Positions 11,734 through 22,533 of a stretch of 64,000 bases of DNA are shown piece by piece. This DNA is from Chamaea fasciata (Eukaryota > Chordata > Aves > Passeriformes > Sylviidae), in assembly GCA_029207755.1 (NCBI GenBank), contig JARCOQ010000009.1, positions 33,812,914 to 33,876,913 of the forward strand. Direction: 5' to 3'. Position 1 is the first letter of the stretch, and each line of letters begins with the position of its first letter. A program made the position numbers and the translations under genes. The notes under the pieces were generated by a model. The model saw only the letters and a list, made by a program, of their open reading frames with translations, did no database searches and was not told the DNA's origin.

Positions 11734-11868
11734 CGCAGACATGATGAGCTCTCCACCGAGATGCTGGATTTCTGCTTTAACCTGGCTGCAGATCTTGAGC
11801 TGATGGGAGTATAGCTTGATCTGTTCTAGGTAAGCCAGTAAATCCTGTTTGCACGACTGGTCTGGGCA
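11734..11868 (-). CDS. CTNNA3: CTNNA3 internal exon, actin-binding domain
   Basis: The 135-bp exon has 45 codons, phase 0 at both ends. It begins CPDQSCKQDLLAYLEQIKLY, continues SHQLKICSQVKAEIQHLGGE and ends LIMSA. The acceptor is TTCTTTTCAG before TGC; the donor is GCG|GTAAGT. YSHQLKICSQVKAEI separates alpha-T from alpha-E and alpha-N, which have YCHQLNICSKVKAEV. In the full protein the next residues lead into LIQAAKNLMNAV and the basic C-terminal tail. I could not find those exons between 1 and 11733, so the following intron is longer than 11.7 kb and the 3' end of the gene lies outside the window. Confidence 0.97.
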
Positions 11869-14354
11869 CTGAAAAGAACAATAAATAAAGCATTTCAGTA
11901 ACTGCTGATTCAAAATGATGTCTCAGGGCTCATGTTAAAACTTCACTGAGGAGTATTCCAGTTGCAGACTGCTGGAGCCTTGCTTTTTACTGCAGCTGTA
12001 TCAGGCTGCAAAGTTCATTCCTCTTGGGAAGCTTTTTAATGCTATGGTTGGAAGCTCAGATTAAGCTTAAAATTCCCCATATGCACTTGGTATTTAACAC
12101 TGCTGTGCTTGCCTTAGCAGTATTTCTAAACACATCCTTTAGTGTATGGAGTAATTACTTCAATTTCTAAGATGATCTCTAAGAAAATACCTCCACCATT
12201 AACAGTGATGAGGGCAATCCAGACTGATTTTGTGGGCAATTTAACCATACATGCATAGACATGTTAACATCTATATATTATGTGTTTTGTCTTGAAATAT
12301 GATCTATGGGGGGTTTTTTGTGTTCCATCCAGAGTGCACTGATCTCAATCTGCAGATCTTCTCTAGTTTTGGGAACAACAAAATTAGAATGTCTTACGGA
12401 AAACTCACTGATTTCAATATTTTTAACAATAGAGATTTCTATTACAGAAATAAAAATAGGATCTTTCTAACCTAATTTCTTCCCAAAATACCTGGAGTAC
12501 TTGGAGCACTGTTGCTCTGTGGGTACCAGGCCAGCCATGAAAGGCTGGGTATGTATTTGTTCTAAGGCTGATTTTCATTGTTCTGGCAGAATAAAGGGAT
12601 CTTAAGGGGAATGGTGAGCCCCTGTGGTGCTCCCACAGCTGGAAAGAATAAGAGTGATAAATAATCATGAGATCCATGCAGGTTTGCAGACACGGTTTTG
12701 GCCCAGGTGTGGTACTTACATGATAAATGCAGCCCCTTCCTTTCTGCAGGAAACTCTGCTCAGCTGTGCATAATGAAAAAGCAAAGATACATCCCCACCA
12801 ACTGCACACTGTCAACACTCACCTGTGGTTTTATTGAACAGTGGTCAGTGGATTTGAATCCAATACCCACCAGTAGCCAGAAAAAGCACAAATTCTACTT
12901 AATTTCAAGAATATTTCATATCCTGGCTTTGCTGAAGCAACAGTACATGTTCAAAGGGCTGGTGTGACAATGCTGTCCTTCATGGCTATGCAATGTTTGG
13001 TTAAGCAAGTTCATGCTTTAGATTTAGCAAAAGGTAACAGTAAACAAAGAAGGTCAGAGCATACAGTTTTAAATTAAGTATTATGACTCAGCATCAGTCC
13101 TTACCTCATGTTTTGCTACATCCGTCATTTTTTCCTGTATTTGGGCACAGTTTACAGCAAAACCAGAGCGCTTCTTTGACATGTTCTCTTTCCATGTGTG
13201 ATGTTTTCAAAATGCTAGCACGTTATGGAAAACTGCCCTAAAATATGCCTTTATTTCTTACTTATTAAGCACTGCTTTAAGGACTGCCCAAATCAGTATT
13301 TATATAATGGTACCTCAGTGTTTAGAAAGCTGGAATACTCACTGTCTACTTAATTTAGTTAATAAAAAATTCTAGTACAGTACAATGCAATCCCTTAGAG
13401 CATCAGAACTCATAATACCAAGATGGTGTGTATTCCTGGAATGAGATTCATCCTCCTCCATTTTATTCGTTCCTTAGTTACACTTTGATTTAATCCCTCT
13501 GGTCAGAAAGACTCAAGAGAAAGATGTATGGGGTGCCAATATAGTGCCTCATCCACTTCAAACAGTGACAATACCAATTACAGAAGTTCAGAGACAAGAA
13601 TGATTATACTCTTTTATATAATATATAGTACTCTTTTATATAATAATAGTGTCAGGCTAGTCACAGGTGCTGTCTCCCTTACACACCATTACAGAAGAGA
13701 CGTGTACCACTTTAGGAGCACTAGAGATGATACACATCAAAGGCCAGGAAACTGCACTCAAGAACAAGACCTTGAGGTTCTGTGGAAACACTTTCAGTGT
13801 CAGAACCATTTAAAAAAGCAAATGCAGGGCATTGGATAAGAAAATTCTCCTGAAAGGTAATCACACAACCGTGGCATATGTGTCTGTGGCATATCCACAG
13901 CTTCACTACCTGAGTAGAAAGAGTGCATCTTTCCCCTGCACTGGCCACACCAAGCTCCAGACAGAAGGAGGAAGACTGTAATGAATCCTGGTATTCTTCT
14001 TCCATTACAAAACCCAGGGGTCATTAAAAGTGACTTCCAGGAGCGCAAAACAAAGGAAATGGTTTTTAACACTGGTTGTTAAATTGCAGAAATCTTTGTT
14101 ACAGAATGGTTCTATTAAAATTTACATAGCTACATGAATTACTGGACAAATGAATGGAAAAATATCAAGGACTATTTCACATGCCAAGTGTGTGAAAAAT
14201 ATGTTTGGTAATGTGAACTGTGGCATGGGTGCTGGAGGCTGGGATCAGCATGCTGTCCCGAGTTGTGTGGATATTCAGTGCTAGCTCCTGGCAGCAGCTG
14301 GGAAGGTCTGGCCACAGCACCTGAGCAGAGGTCAGGCCTGGGCAGGGCCCCGCT

Positions 14355-14373
14355 CACACACACACACACACAC
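14355..14373. repeat. CA microsatellite
   Basis: About nine CA dinucleotides, followed by CTCTCATACACACA. Confidence 0.95.
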
Positions 14374-15600
14374 TCTCATACACACAAAATGGCCTGCACT
14401 GCTCTGAACATGAACAAGCACTGCTGAAAATTAAACCTCACACCTTGGAGCACGTCCCATCAGCCGTCAACAGAAGTTAGGAACAAATGTAGTGTGGGGA
14501 GGACACTGCATAAGGGATCTTCTACCTACTGCTCAGAGGCAGCTGGTACAAGCAGCACTTGCTCACCAGCGAAACCAAACACTAGGCTGCAACAGAAGGA
14601 CAATCAACAAATTCTGAGTTTCATCATCCCACAGGCAAATGATGGTTACTAGTTTATTGCTGCACGTTATTAGCTGGAGAGCCCATCAGATTCTGAGAGG
14701 TTTATCCCCACACATCCTGCGGACAGGGGCTGTTGCTAACAAGGGCTTTCTGCAAGAACAGCATCAGAAATTACCTGCATCTCAAAGATGCAGAGGTATT
14801 TTACCCAACAGAATATCCACCAGAACATCCAAACCATTTGGGGAATTAAAATGATGCAGCGATTAAGACCAGACTGAAACCAGCCTTCACCATCCAAGTG
14901 AAAAATTCACTGGCACAGCAGTTGCACAAGGGGTGTTAATGAACAATGCACAGGAGCTTCTGACTGCTGACCATTCTGGGTTTGGTTTGCTCTCACTTCA
15001 TCCATTTGCTAACAAAGGCCATTCTCTACAGAATCCAAATCTGTCTTCATGAGAATCAATACTGGGGATAATCACCTATACCTACTATAAATGTGTGCTG
15101 AGGACAGACAGGAGGTAGCTTTGCTGCTCCACCAGTGGGGTTCCCATCACCAAAAGGGATTATTTACATGGTGCTCTCCTGACCACTGTCATTAGCTCTG
15201 ACAAACAGCATTCTAAATGACCCTAGTCAGGGCCTGCCTGACTGTGATCCTAATGGGTGCAAAACAATTGCAATAAAGAGGAGGCTCTTAATACAGACCT
15301 CACTCTTCAGCACATTTCATCAAACCAGGGTGATGTACTGCCTTTGTTATCTTAGGGCTTCCAGGTCACATTAAGTAGCAGAAGTCTTCTGACAGAAGGA
15401 ACAAAGAACAAAAATCTTCTGCCAAAAGGAAATGTCTCCTGATAATGAATTTATGGTGAACCTCTGCACTTGTGATTTATGTGCATAGGTTGCTGTTGCT
15501 GCTGTAACTGTGACAATTTTCACCGTTGTTACCCTGAGCCATCCTAGAAGCATTTGTGACTGTGGACTGAAATACAGCTGAGTTCTGCTAATTGTAACAC

Positions 15601-16318
15601 TGTCTTAGGTTACAATGCAAGATTTAACCAAAAGTATGTATTCTATTACCAGCTGTTAAAACCAGGTGGGGCAATGATCTTTATCTCTTCCACAACCCAC
15701 CCCTCATAACTCCAGGGACAAGGGGGCAGGTTGTCTTCTGTTAATGGGACAGCAGTTAAAACCAGGAGGGGCAGTGTTCCTTATCTCTTCCATGGCCCAT
15801 CCTCCCTCCAGGGGATGTCTGCTGTTAATGGGCAATCGAGGCTCACTGCATGGCTGATACAATTACATCATCCCAGCAGGAGGAGCCAAGCATTCCTACC
15901 TGGATAAAATCTGAGATTTGGAACACCAGAGCAGCCTGTTTTCACTGGATTCCCAGAGGAAGACTGGACCCATCTACACCACCACTGGACCTTCAGAGGA
16001 AAACTACACCCTTTGTTGCTCCAACAGAAGCGCATCTGTCACTGCAGGAGGACTGGAGCCACAATTCTAACTGGACTGCTACCAAACACCCTGACCAACA
16101 GGGCGTCAGGTTGTATTCCGACTGGCAGCGGTTTTTCTTGTACTACTGCATTTTTTGTTTAATTTTCCTACTAAAAAACTGTTTTTCCTATTCCCACATC
16201 TTTGCCTGAGAGCCTGTTCATTTCAAAATTATAATTCAGAGGGAGGGGATTTATATTTTCCATTTTCAGGGAGGCTCCTACCTTCCTTAGCAGACGCCTG
16301 TCTTTCCAAATCAAGACA
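15601..16318 (+). mobile_element. Solo LTR of the same retroviral family, 718 bp
   Basis: It starts TGTCTTAGG and ends AAGACA, with flanks AACAC (15596-15600) and ACCAC (16319-16323), a target duplication with one mismatch. The body is homologous to the LTR at 19187-19933 but clearly diverged, so the two are separate insertions of related subfamilies rather than the two ends of one provirus: both carry their own flanking duplication. U3 contains a tandem duplication with an exact 100-bp period (15655 and 15755, both starting GTTAAAACCAGG and ending near CTGTTAATGGG). A TATA-like GGATAAAATC lies near 15902. The polyadenylation signal position reads ACTAAA, a likely decay of AGTAAA. Open frames crossing it (15850-16209, 16155-16568) are not retroviral proteins. 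Confidence 0.87.
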
Positions 16319-16678
16319 ACCACACTGTATCCCTTCCCTTCAAACACAGCAACAGGAAGCTATAAAAATCATACAAATCCTTTTTTTCCACTTAATAGAA
16401 ATTCTACATAATTTAGTTGTTAGTAAAAGGCAGCATGTGAAATGCTCCACTAGAAAGTCTGAATGCAGCTCAGGAAGGCACTACTGGCATTCATGTTCTA
16501 CCCTGGGCAGCAAATTCCTGATGGGTTTAGCCAGTTTGGCCCAAATTCAGAGATCAGTTATCTGGTAGCCCAGAGGAATGTAAAGTTTATTTTATTTTAA
16601 GACCCCAGGAGTGCAGGGCATAGGAAACCTGGCAAAACAACAGCTGAGAAAAGGAATTTGAAAATATCTTCGAGATTT

Positions 16679-16735
16679 AAAAAAAAAAAAAAAAACAAAA
16701 AAACAAAAAAAACAACCCCCAAAAAAAAAAAAAAG
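16679..16735. repeat. A-rich simple repeat
   Basis: A-runs are interrupted by single C bases and one CAACCCCC stretch, starting about 360 bp beyond the LTR at 15601-16318. Confidence 0.9.
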
Positions 16736-18439
16736 AGAGAAAAGAGCTTTCTAAGTAAAAGGATAACTTGGCACAGCCAAAAAAGGCTACAGAAGTTAAA
16801 AGATCTCTAGCCATGTAAGGAATGAGAGGATCATTCTAAGAATATCTGTAATAGGAGGAATAAATCAAGATTCTCTTTTTTAGTAAGTTTGACACCTATC
16901 TAGCAATACTTGCAATCATGGTCACCATAACTAGAAGGGCTGCCTTGGTTCATCTTTTGATTTGTGTTTGGGTTTTTCTGCTTTTAATGTATATAACGTA
17001 ATATAAAACTGCATCTAAAATCATGCAACACCTGTAAATAAAGAGTGTCCTTCAGATGCATTTGTTCAGATGCACAGAACAAATCCCAGGGCTCAGGTGG
17101 CTCCTGGGTGTCAAATGTGTGCAAGCTCTGAGCCAGGACAAAGAGCTGGAGTCAATTCAGTAAAAGGGTTACAATAACCTGAATAATGTCACATTTCCCA
17201 GCAGCTCTGAGGGGACACACGAATTATCACCACTAATGGTTCATGAATACTTTTTCCTCACACTGATTTGTTCAGGTTTCTATTCCTGAGTTGCTGTAGT
17301 AATACTACAGAAATCTTTCTTTCCTAAAAGAAATATTTCAGTGAGAGTGGAGTTCCTGTCCTAAAACCAGCAAGAATTTATGACTCTTACTCATCTTTGG
17401 CTTTGCTATCTCATCATTTTCTCCAGTGTATCAGTGACAGGTTTGAATTTTAATCTGTAATAGATAAAATCTTGAAAGGAGCTATTGTCCAGTGCTGGAA
17501 GAATGTGTGTCAAGATCAGGAATAGGGAATCCAGACATTTTACCGATTTTTTTCACAAATCTGATCACAACTGTATAGATGCAAAATAGGAATTCTTTGT
17601 TATCTGGAATTCAGGGAGACACATGACAACCACTAACAGACTGGTGTTGTTTCCTAAACAGCAGAAAAGCAAGCACTGAATATGAAAATAAAGAGTGAAG
17701 GGAAGAGAGAGAGAGAGCAGGTGAGGATGTGAAAACAGCGACTGTCCTGTGCTGCCCTGGACCTGAAAGGCAGCCACAAAGGAAGAAAGGCTTCAAGACT
17801 GACACCTGCACACTGCTCCCTGAGGCAGGCTGCTCAGTTACCCTGCTCCTGCTGGCTGTTCTGGGGGGAGGGTGAGCCATCTGATCTAAAAATCAAACAG
17901 CAATAAAGCACACCTTCCAACTCTAACACTCTGCACTTCATGGTGATAAATAACTCGTAAGAGTTACTTAAAATAACTATAAACGTAAATAAAAATTAAA
18001 TGTAAAACTAAAAATCACCTTCAAGCTACAGATTTGCAGAGGCCCAAACAGCCAGTGCTAGGGGTAGGGGGCAGAGAAGGAAGGTACAGCAAAAGATGGA
18101 TTCTGTAACTGCAAAGGGTGGAGAACAAACCATTCTGGAGCCAGACGAGTCTGTCCTTACTAAGCTGAGACCAATCACCTGCCCAGAGCAGCAGAGCTCT
18201 GTGCCAGTGCCACCATCCTGTGTTCCCACAGCTCACCTGGAGCAGCTGCCATTGCTGCGGGGGGATTTGGCCGGGTCGGTGAGGAGAGGATGAGGCTGTG
18301 CTGCCTGCACAGCTGGCCTGGCTTTGCCTGGCTCAGAGCTCACGCTCCCCACAGTGGCTGGCCCGTGCTGTGCTGGGTTCGGTACGGGAAGGAAGTGGGT
18401 AACAAGGACCCTTCAGTGTCCCACCCTCTGCTAGTGAGC

Positions 18440-18796
18440 GGGGCACAAGCAGCTGGGGGCGAGCACGGCCAGGACAGGTGACCCAAACTGGCCCAAGGCT
18501 ATTCCATGCCAGCTCCATGGAGTATCATGCCCAGTGTGGGGGACTCACCTGGAAGGGAGTCTGGGCATCAGTGAGCACATGCTGGAGAATTGTGCTGGGC
18601 ATCACTTCTTTATCTCTGCTCTCAGTCCTCTCTTGCCCTCTCTTTCAGCATCAATATCAGTACTACTACTATTCTATTTTAAATTATTAACTTTTTTATA
18701 AAAACTCATGAGGTTTCCTTTTTTTTTCCAGTTTCAGGAATAGATGAGCGAGCAGCTGCATTGTGCTCAGTTGCCAGCTGGGGTTAAACCAGGACA
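18440..18796 (+). mobile_element. LTR of a second endogenous-retrovirus family, 5' boundary unclear
   Basis: The 3' part reads GGCATCAGTGAGCACATGCT, then a pyrimidine- and AT-rich stretch, AAAACTCATGAGGTTTCC, GAGCGAGCAGCTGCATTGTG, CTCAGTTGCCAGCTGGGGTT and ends AAACCAGGACA. This is the characteristic end of an abundant songbird LTR family. AGGTGACCCAAACTGGCC near 18475 fits its U3. No clear TG start or matching target duplication could be set, so the 5' edge is approximate and the copy may be truncated or begin as early as about 18200. It has no internal retroviral genes and is antisense to CTNNA3. The family assignment rests on recall of songbird LTR sequences. Confidence 0.72.
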
Positions 18797-19186
18797 ACAG
18801 CTTTTTATACAACTATTTATATATTAACATATACCTTAAAATGCTAATAATAATAATAACATATATTAAAGCAGCCATGAATATATATTGTTAAAATGTG
18901 TGTGTCTATATACATGTTCCCATATACTGCATGTCTAAAATGTTGCATTCATAGCTTAAGGGAGCTCACAAATGTTACACACATGTACGAATGCACTGCA
19001 GATCAGTGTGTGCACCCGGACATGTGTGATGTATGTACACATCCATTTCAGGGTGTACATGAACAGACCACTGATACAAATGGAGAAGAGAATGCACAGG
19101 GAGGTCCAGACAAGATCTGTGTGCCCAGTGCCTCACAAGGGCTCTGGAAGTGTCACAGGCACTCCTGCAGGAGAGCCTGGGAGGTA

Positions 19187-19933
19187 TGTCTTGGGTTTTG
19201 TAACCAAAAAAAAAAAAAAAGTTAATTCTATTCCATCTGTTGAACCCCATTTGGGGAGATTTTCTTTATCTGTTGTAACTCCAGAAGGAAGGGGGTAACT
19301 GCCTTCTCTGATAACAAGCCAGCTGTTAAAACCGGGCGGGGCATTGTTTCTTATCTCTGCTCAGTGGAGCGGTGTTTCTTATCTCTGCTCACCCTCCCAT
19401 TCCCTCCATGGGCATATCTTCTGTTAATGGGCCATTAAAGCTCACCAATGACATGGCACATTACATCATCCCATTGTGGGATGCTCCACCCAGGGAGAAG
19501 GAGCCAGACCATTTCCACCCAGATAAAAAGGAGCCACAAGTGTCACCAGGTATCCAGTGTTCCCACGGGACTCCCAAAGGAAGACTGGACCCATCTCTGG
19601 AACCTTGGCTCCACAAGGACTATCTCTGCTTCCAACAGAGCCACATCTGCCACTCCAGGAGCGCTGACTTTGGACTGCTTCCAACACCCTGACCAACAGG
19701 GCCTCAGGTTGTATTTCTGACTCTGTCAGGGTTTTTTAGGATTTCTTGTTTGTTTGTTTGCTTGCTTATTCTTCTGTACTACAACATTTGTATTTTTATA
19801 TCCCTAGTAAAGAACTGCTATACCTATTTCCAAAATCTTTGCCTGACAGCCTTTATTTGCAAATTTATAATAATTTGGAAAAGGGTGGACTCCAATGTTC
19901 CCTGGCAGATACCCATCTATCTAAACCAGGACA
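19187..19933 (+). mobile_element. Solo LTR of an endogenous retrovirus, near-complete, 747 bp
   Basis: The element begins TGTC and ends GACA, a perfect terminal inverted repeat typical of LTRs. It is flanked by AGGTA (19182-19186) and AGGTG (19934-19938), a 5-bp target-site duplication with one mismatch. It shares long stretches with the LTR at 15601-16318: the TTACATCATCCCA segment, AGGAAGACTGGACCCATCT, CACCCTGACCAACAGGG, and the TTTGCCTGA segment followed by an ATAAT-containing end. A TATA-like GATAAAAAGGAG lies near 19521 and an AGTAAA polyadenylation-type signal at 19806-19811, giving a plausible U3-R-U5 layout. The U3 has a partial 28-bp-spaced duplication of TGTTTCTTATCTCTGCTCA (19345 and 19373). 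No internal retroviral sequence adjoins it, so it arose by LTR-LTR recombination. It resembles songbird LTR families; I cannot give an exact name. It is antisense to CTNNA3. Confidence 0.88.
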
Positions 19934-19981
19934 AGGTGTCAGGGGTGTGTGTGGCTCCTGCAGTGCCCCACGGAAACTCAC

Positions 19982-20087
19982 CTGGTCAGCGATGAGCCGT
20001 GCCAGGACGTCCATGCGCGAGCCCGACTCCGAGATCATCTTGGCAGCGTTGATGACATCAGACGTGTGCTTCAGTGGGCCTCGCCCC
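19982..20087 (-). CDS. CTNNA3: CTNNA3 internal exon, actin-binding domain
   Basis: The 106-bp exon completes the split Arg codon, then encodes GRGPLKHTSDVINAAKMISE followed by SGSRMDVLARLIADQ. This is the conserved alpha-catenin segment that follows MEMTDFTR in the actin-binding bundle. One base plus 35 codons gives a phase-0 end. The acceptor is TTCTGTGAAG before G; the donor is CAG|GTGAGT, a strong consensus. MISESGSRMDVLAR matches alpha-T; alpha-E reads KKIAEAGSRMDKLGR here. A solo LTR lies in the intron only 48 bp beyond the donor (LTR end at 19933), so the 5' part of this intron was rewritten by a retroviral insertion while the exon and donor stayed intact. Confidence 0.96.
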
Positions 20088-22426
20088 CTTCACAGAAACA
20101 CAAACACTCAGAACAGATCACGGCCATGCAAACTACCTGCACAACAACTTCACTGACCAAAGCAACTAATCCACACACAAGTGACTGTAATATAATCCCC
20201 CCCCCAACTGTTTTCATGTCCCACAAATTTGCATTGTTTGGCATCAACGGGATGCTGAAGTACCAGAAAGATATTCCAGTTTCTTCATATTGTAAGTAGT
20301 GCCCATGCCAAATACTGATTTTTAAGAAATTTCTTGGGCAGTTTGTATTCCCAGGGTTGTATGAAGTTCCTTTCCCTTCCATGAGTTTTCTGGTAGTATT
20401 TTCCAAGGAAGTTAAGCTCGGTCTATTCTGAGAACCATCATGGATATCTGGTCAGAAAAATAGTGGGGTTGGTTTGGTTGGGTTTTTTAAATTTAATTGG
20501 TGCACCCAAGCACAAAAAGAGACATATGAACAGGGCTGCAAATCAGCCTACACATGCCACTCAGAACATTTTTCTGCCATATCAGAAAAATACTCCACAA
20601 ACAATTACAGAACTTCTTCAGAATTTCAGCCAAATTCTTGAGAACAGTCTGCCAAAAAGTTAGACTCATTTTCTGTATGCCCCCCTCCCAAGCCCAAAAA
20701 GCTGCTTTAATTACAGGAGAATGTTTCTAAGAACTAAGAAGTAAAATGTGAATACTCAAGGCAGCAAGTATGACCACTCTTCACATTTGCTTGAGTCTCA
20801 GCCTCGTTAATGCTGAAACACGTCACCTAAACTAAAATCAACACTTATTTGCACTTCATGCATGTATAAAAGGGAGCAACGTTGCTGAACTCTGCTTTGC
20901 CTTCCAACACCTTTGACGGGAAAACTTCATGTTTACTATGTATTTGTTTTCTGAAGGCCCCAAATCAATTTCCAAGTTCTGCACTGGACAAAGGAAATGC
21001 ACAACATGAAAAAAAATTAACGTAACTCTTTGGTCAAAAGAGAAGACCATTTTCGTCAAAGTCAGTATGGTTTCACGTGTAAAGAGCATTCCAGTAAATA
21101 ACTCATTTAACCTAAAAAATATTATAGTATGGACCTGCACAAACACTGCCGTCAGGAAACGACAGTGGCGACAACACGACATGGCAGATAATAATGTTTA
21201 ACCTCTTGATTAATCATATTGCTCAGCAAAGACCTCTTAGTCCTTGGAGGAAAGCATACTTTACTTATTACAATTCCTTATTCTCAACTTTGGAAGCCCA
21301 CATTTGGAACAGCGCAGATTCCAGTATTTTACACATCGTTGTTGTACAGAAAGGCATCTTCTTGTTATGGCAAACCTACTTGGCAGATCGCTCTGTTTAT
21401 GAAAGAACTATAGTGTATGTGGGGAATGAATTTGCAAATGCAATCCCCTGTATCTAGGATTAAGTACTTGAACCCTCACTCATATCCTTCACTTGCCTTT
21501 CCTGGTCTTTTCCCTTTGAATCCCTAGTTGTACAACCCAATTCTTACGTGTGCCTATTGACCCTTCCCTCCAGACCATGGGCTCATCCTTATTTATACTG
21601 CAGCAATTCCAAAGGCCAGAGGTTTGTCAGGCATCCACAGCGCATCCTTTAGCTGCTCCAGAAACTACCAGCAGCCCAGGACCCTCCTGGCAAGGTCCAA
21701 CCCAAGACTAAAACAGCCAGCAAAGGAGTGATGGCATCAACAGAGCAAGCCATTTCTGCTTAGGTCATTCTTGTATCTGCAGCAGCTTTGCTGACATTTG
21801 AAGCTGGCTGAGTATTTTGAGGGTGAAGTTCTCCAATTAAACCAGATATTTTCTTGTACACTCAGAGATCTAATGAGAATGAAACAATTCCACCCCCAAA
21901 AAAATTACTTCAGACAAATGAAAATGAAGTATTACTCTTCACCACAAACATGGTCACCCTCAGAGCCACCAGAGGAACACTCAGCAATGACTGTTCTGGA
22001 GACTTCTGCCCCACTGGCACCTACTGCACCAATGGTTCAAGTTCTCCACTACAGCCTCTAAGAAATGTGAGGTGCAATGCCTCTGAGCTGTCAGCCACAG
22101 CTCAGCCTTGAAGTAAATATTAAATATTTAGGAATGCCTTAGCCTTGTGTTAAAAAGTGCTGAAACCCCAGCATATTAAGGTACAGGCACAAAGAAAACT
22201 CCTTTGCTACACAACCAAGAACTATCTGTGCTCCTTTTTTTTATCTTCATGTAAAATCCAGAGCCTCTGAACATGAAGCAGAGGCTTAGCTGCCTTAGGA
22301 TATGGCATAATAAGCCATTAGTCCCAGTTTACGATGTTGGGAAATTCTGAGTACTTTGGAAAGAATACTTGGGAAAGTACCCCAGATCTGCTGAATCACT
22401 GGACAAATGGAAGAAACAGAGAGAAG

Positions 22427-22533
22427 GGGGGGGGAAAAAAAAAAAACAAAAAACAAAAACAAAAAAAAAAAAAAAAAAAACAAACAAAAAAACAAACAAA
22501 CAAAAAAAAACAACCAAACAAACAAAAAACCAC
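22427..22533. repeat. A-rich (CAAAA)n low-complexity tract
   Basis: This begins GGGGGGGGAAAA and continues as runs of A broken by C with AAAC spacing. Both strands are open over it (Lys/Gln-rich one way, Phe/Leu-rich the other), producing false open frames at 22295-22578. Confidence 0.95.

Larger units (their letters stand above)
11869..19981 (-). other. CTNNA3: CTNNA3 intron (8,113 bp)
   Basis: The intron is complete, between the exons ending at 19982 and starting at 11868. 11869-15600 is unique AT-rich sequence with a short CA microsatellite near 14355 and a small duplicated CTCTTTTATATAATA motif near 13609 and 13631. From 15601 the intron is rich in retroviral sequence: three LTRs at 15601-16318, about 18440-18796 and 19187-19933, all on the plus strand and so antisense to the gene. 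They make up roughly a fifth of the intron. An A-rich tract lies at 16679-16735. The remaining gaps hold nothing I recognise. Confidence 0.9.

Noticed and set aside
15850..16568. Open frames of 119 and 137 codons on the plus strand
   Set aside because: They fall across a non-coding LTR and show no retroviral protein motifs.
15601..19933. A single provirus bounded by the LTRs at 15601 and 19187
   Set aside because: The two LTRs are clearly diverged, each has its own flanking duplication, and no gag, pol or env sequence lies between them.
19372..20156. Plus-strand frames of 81-136 codons around 19.4-20.2 kb
   Set aside because: They are LTR sequence or the antisense of a CTNNA3 exon.
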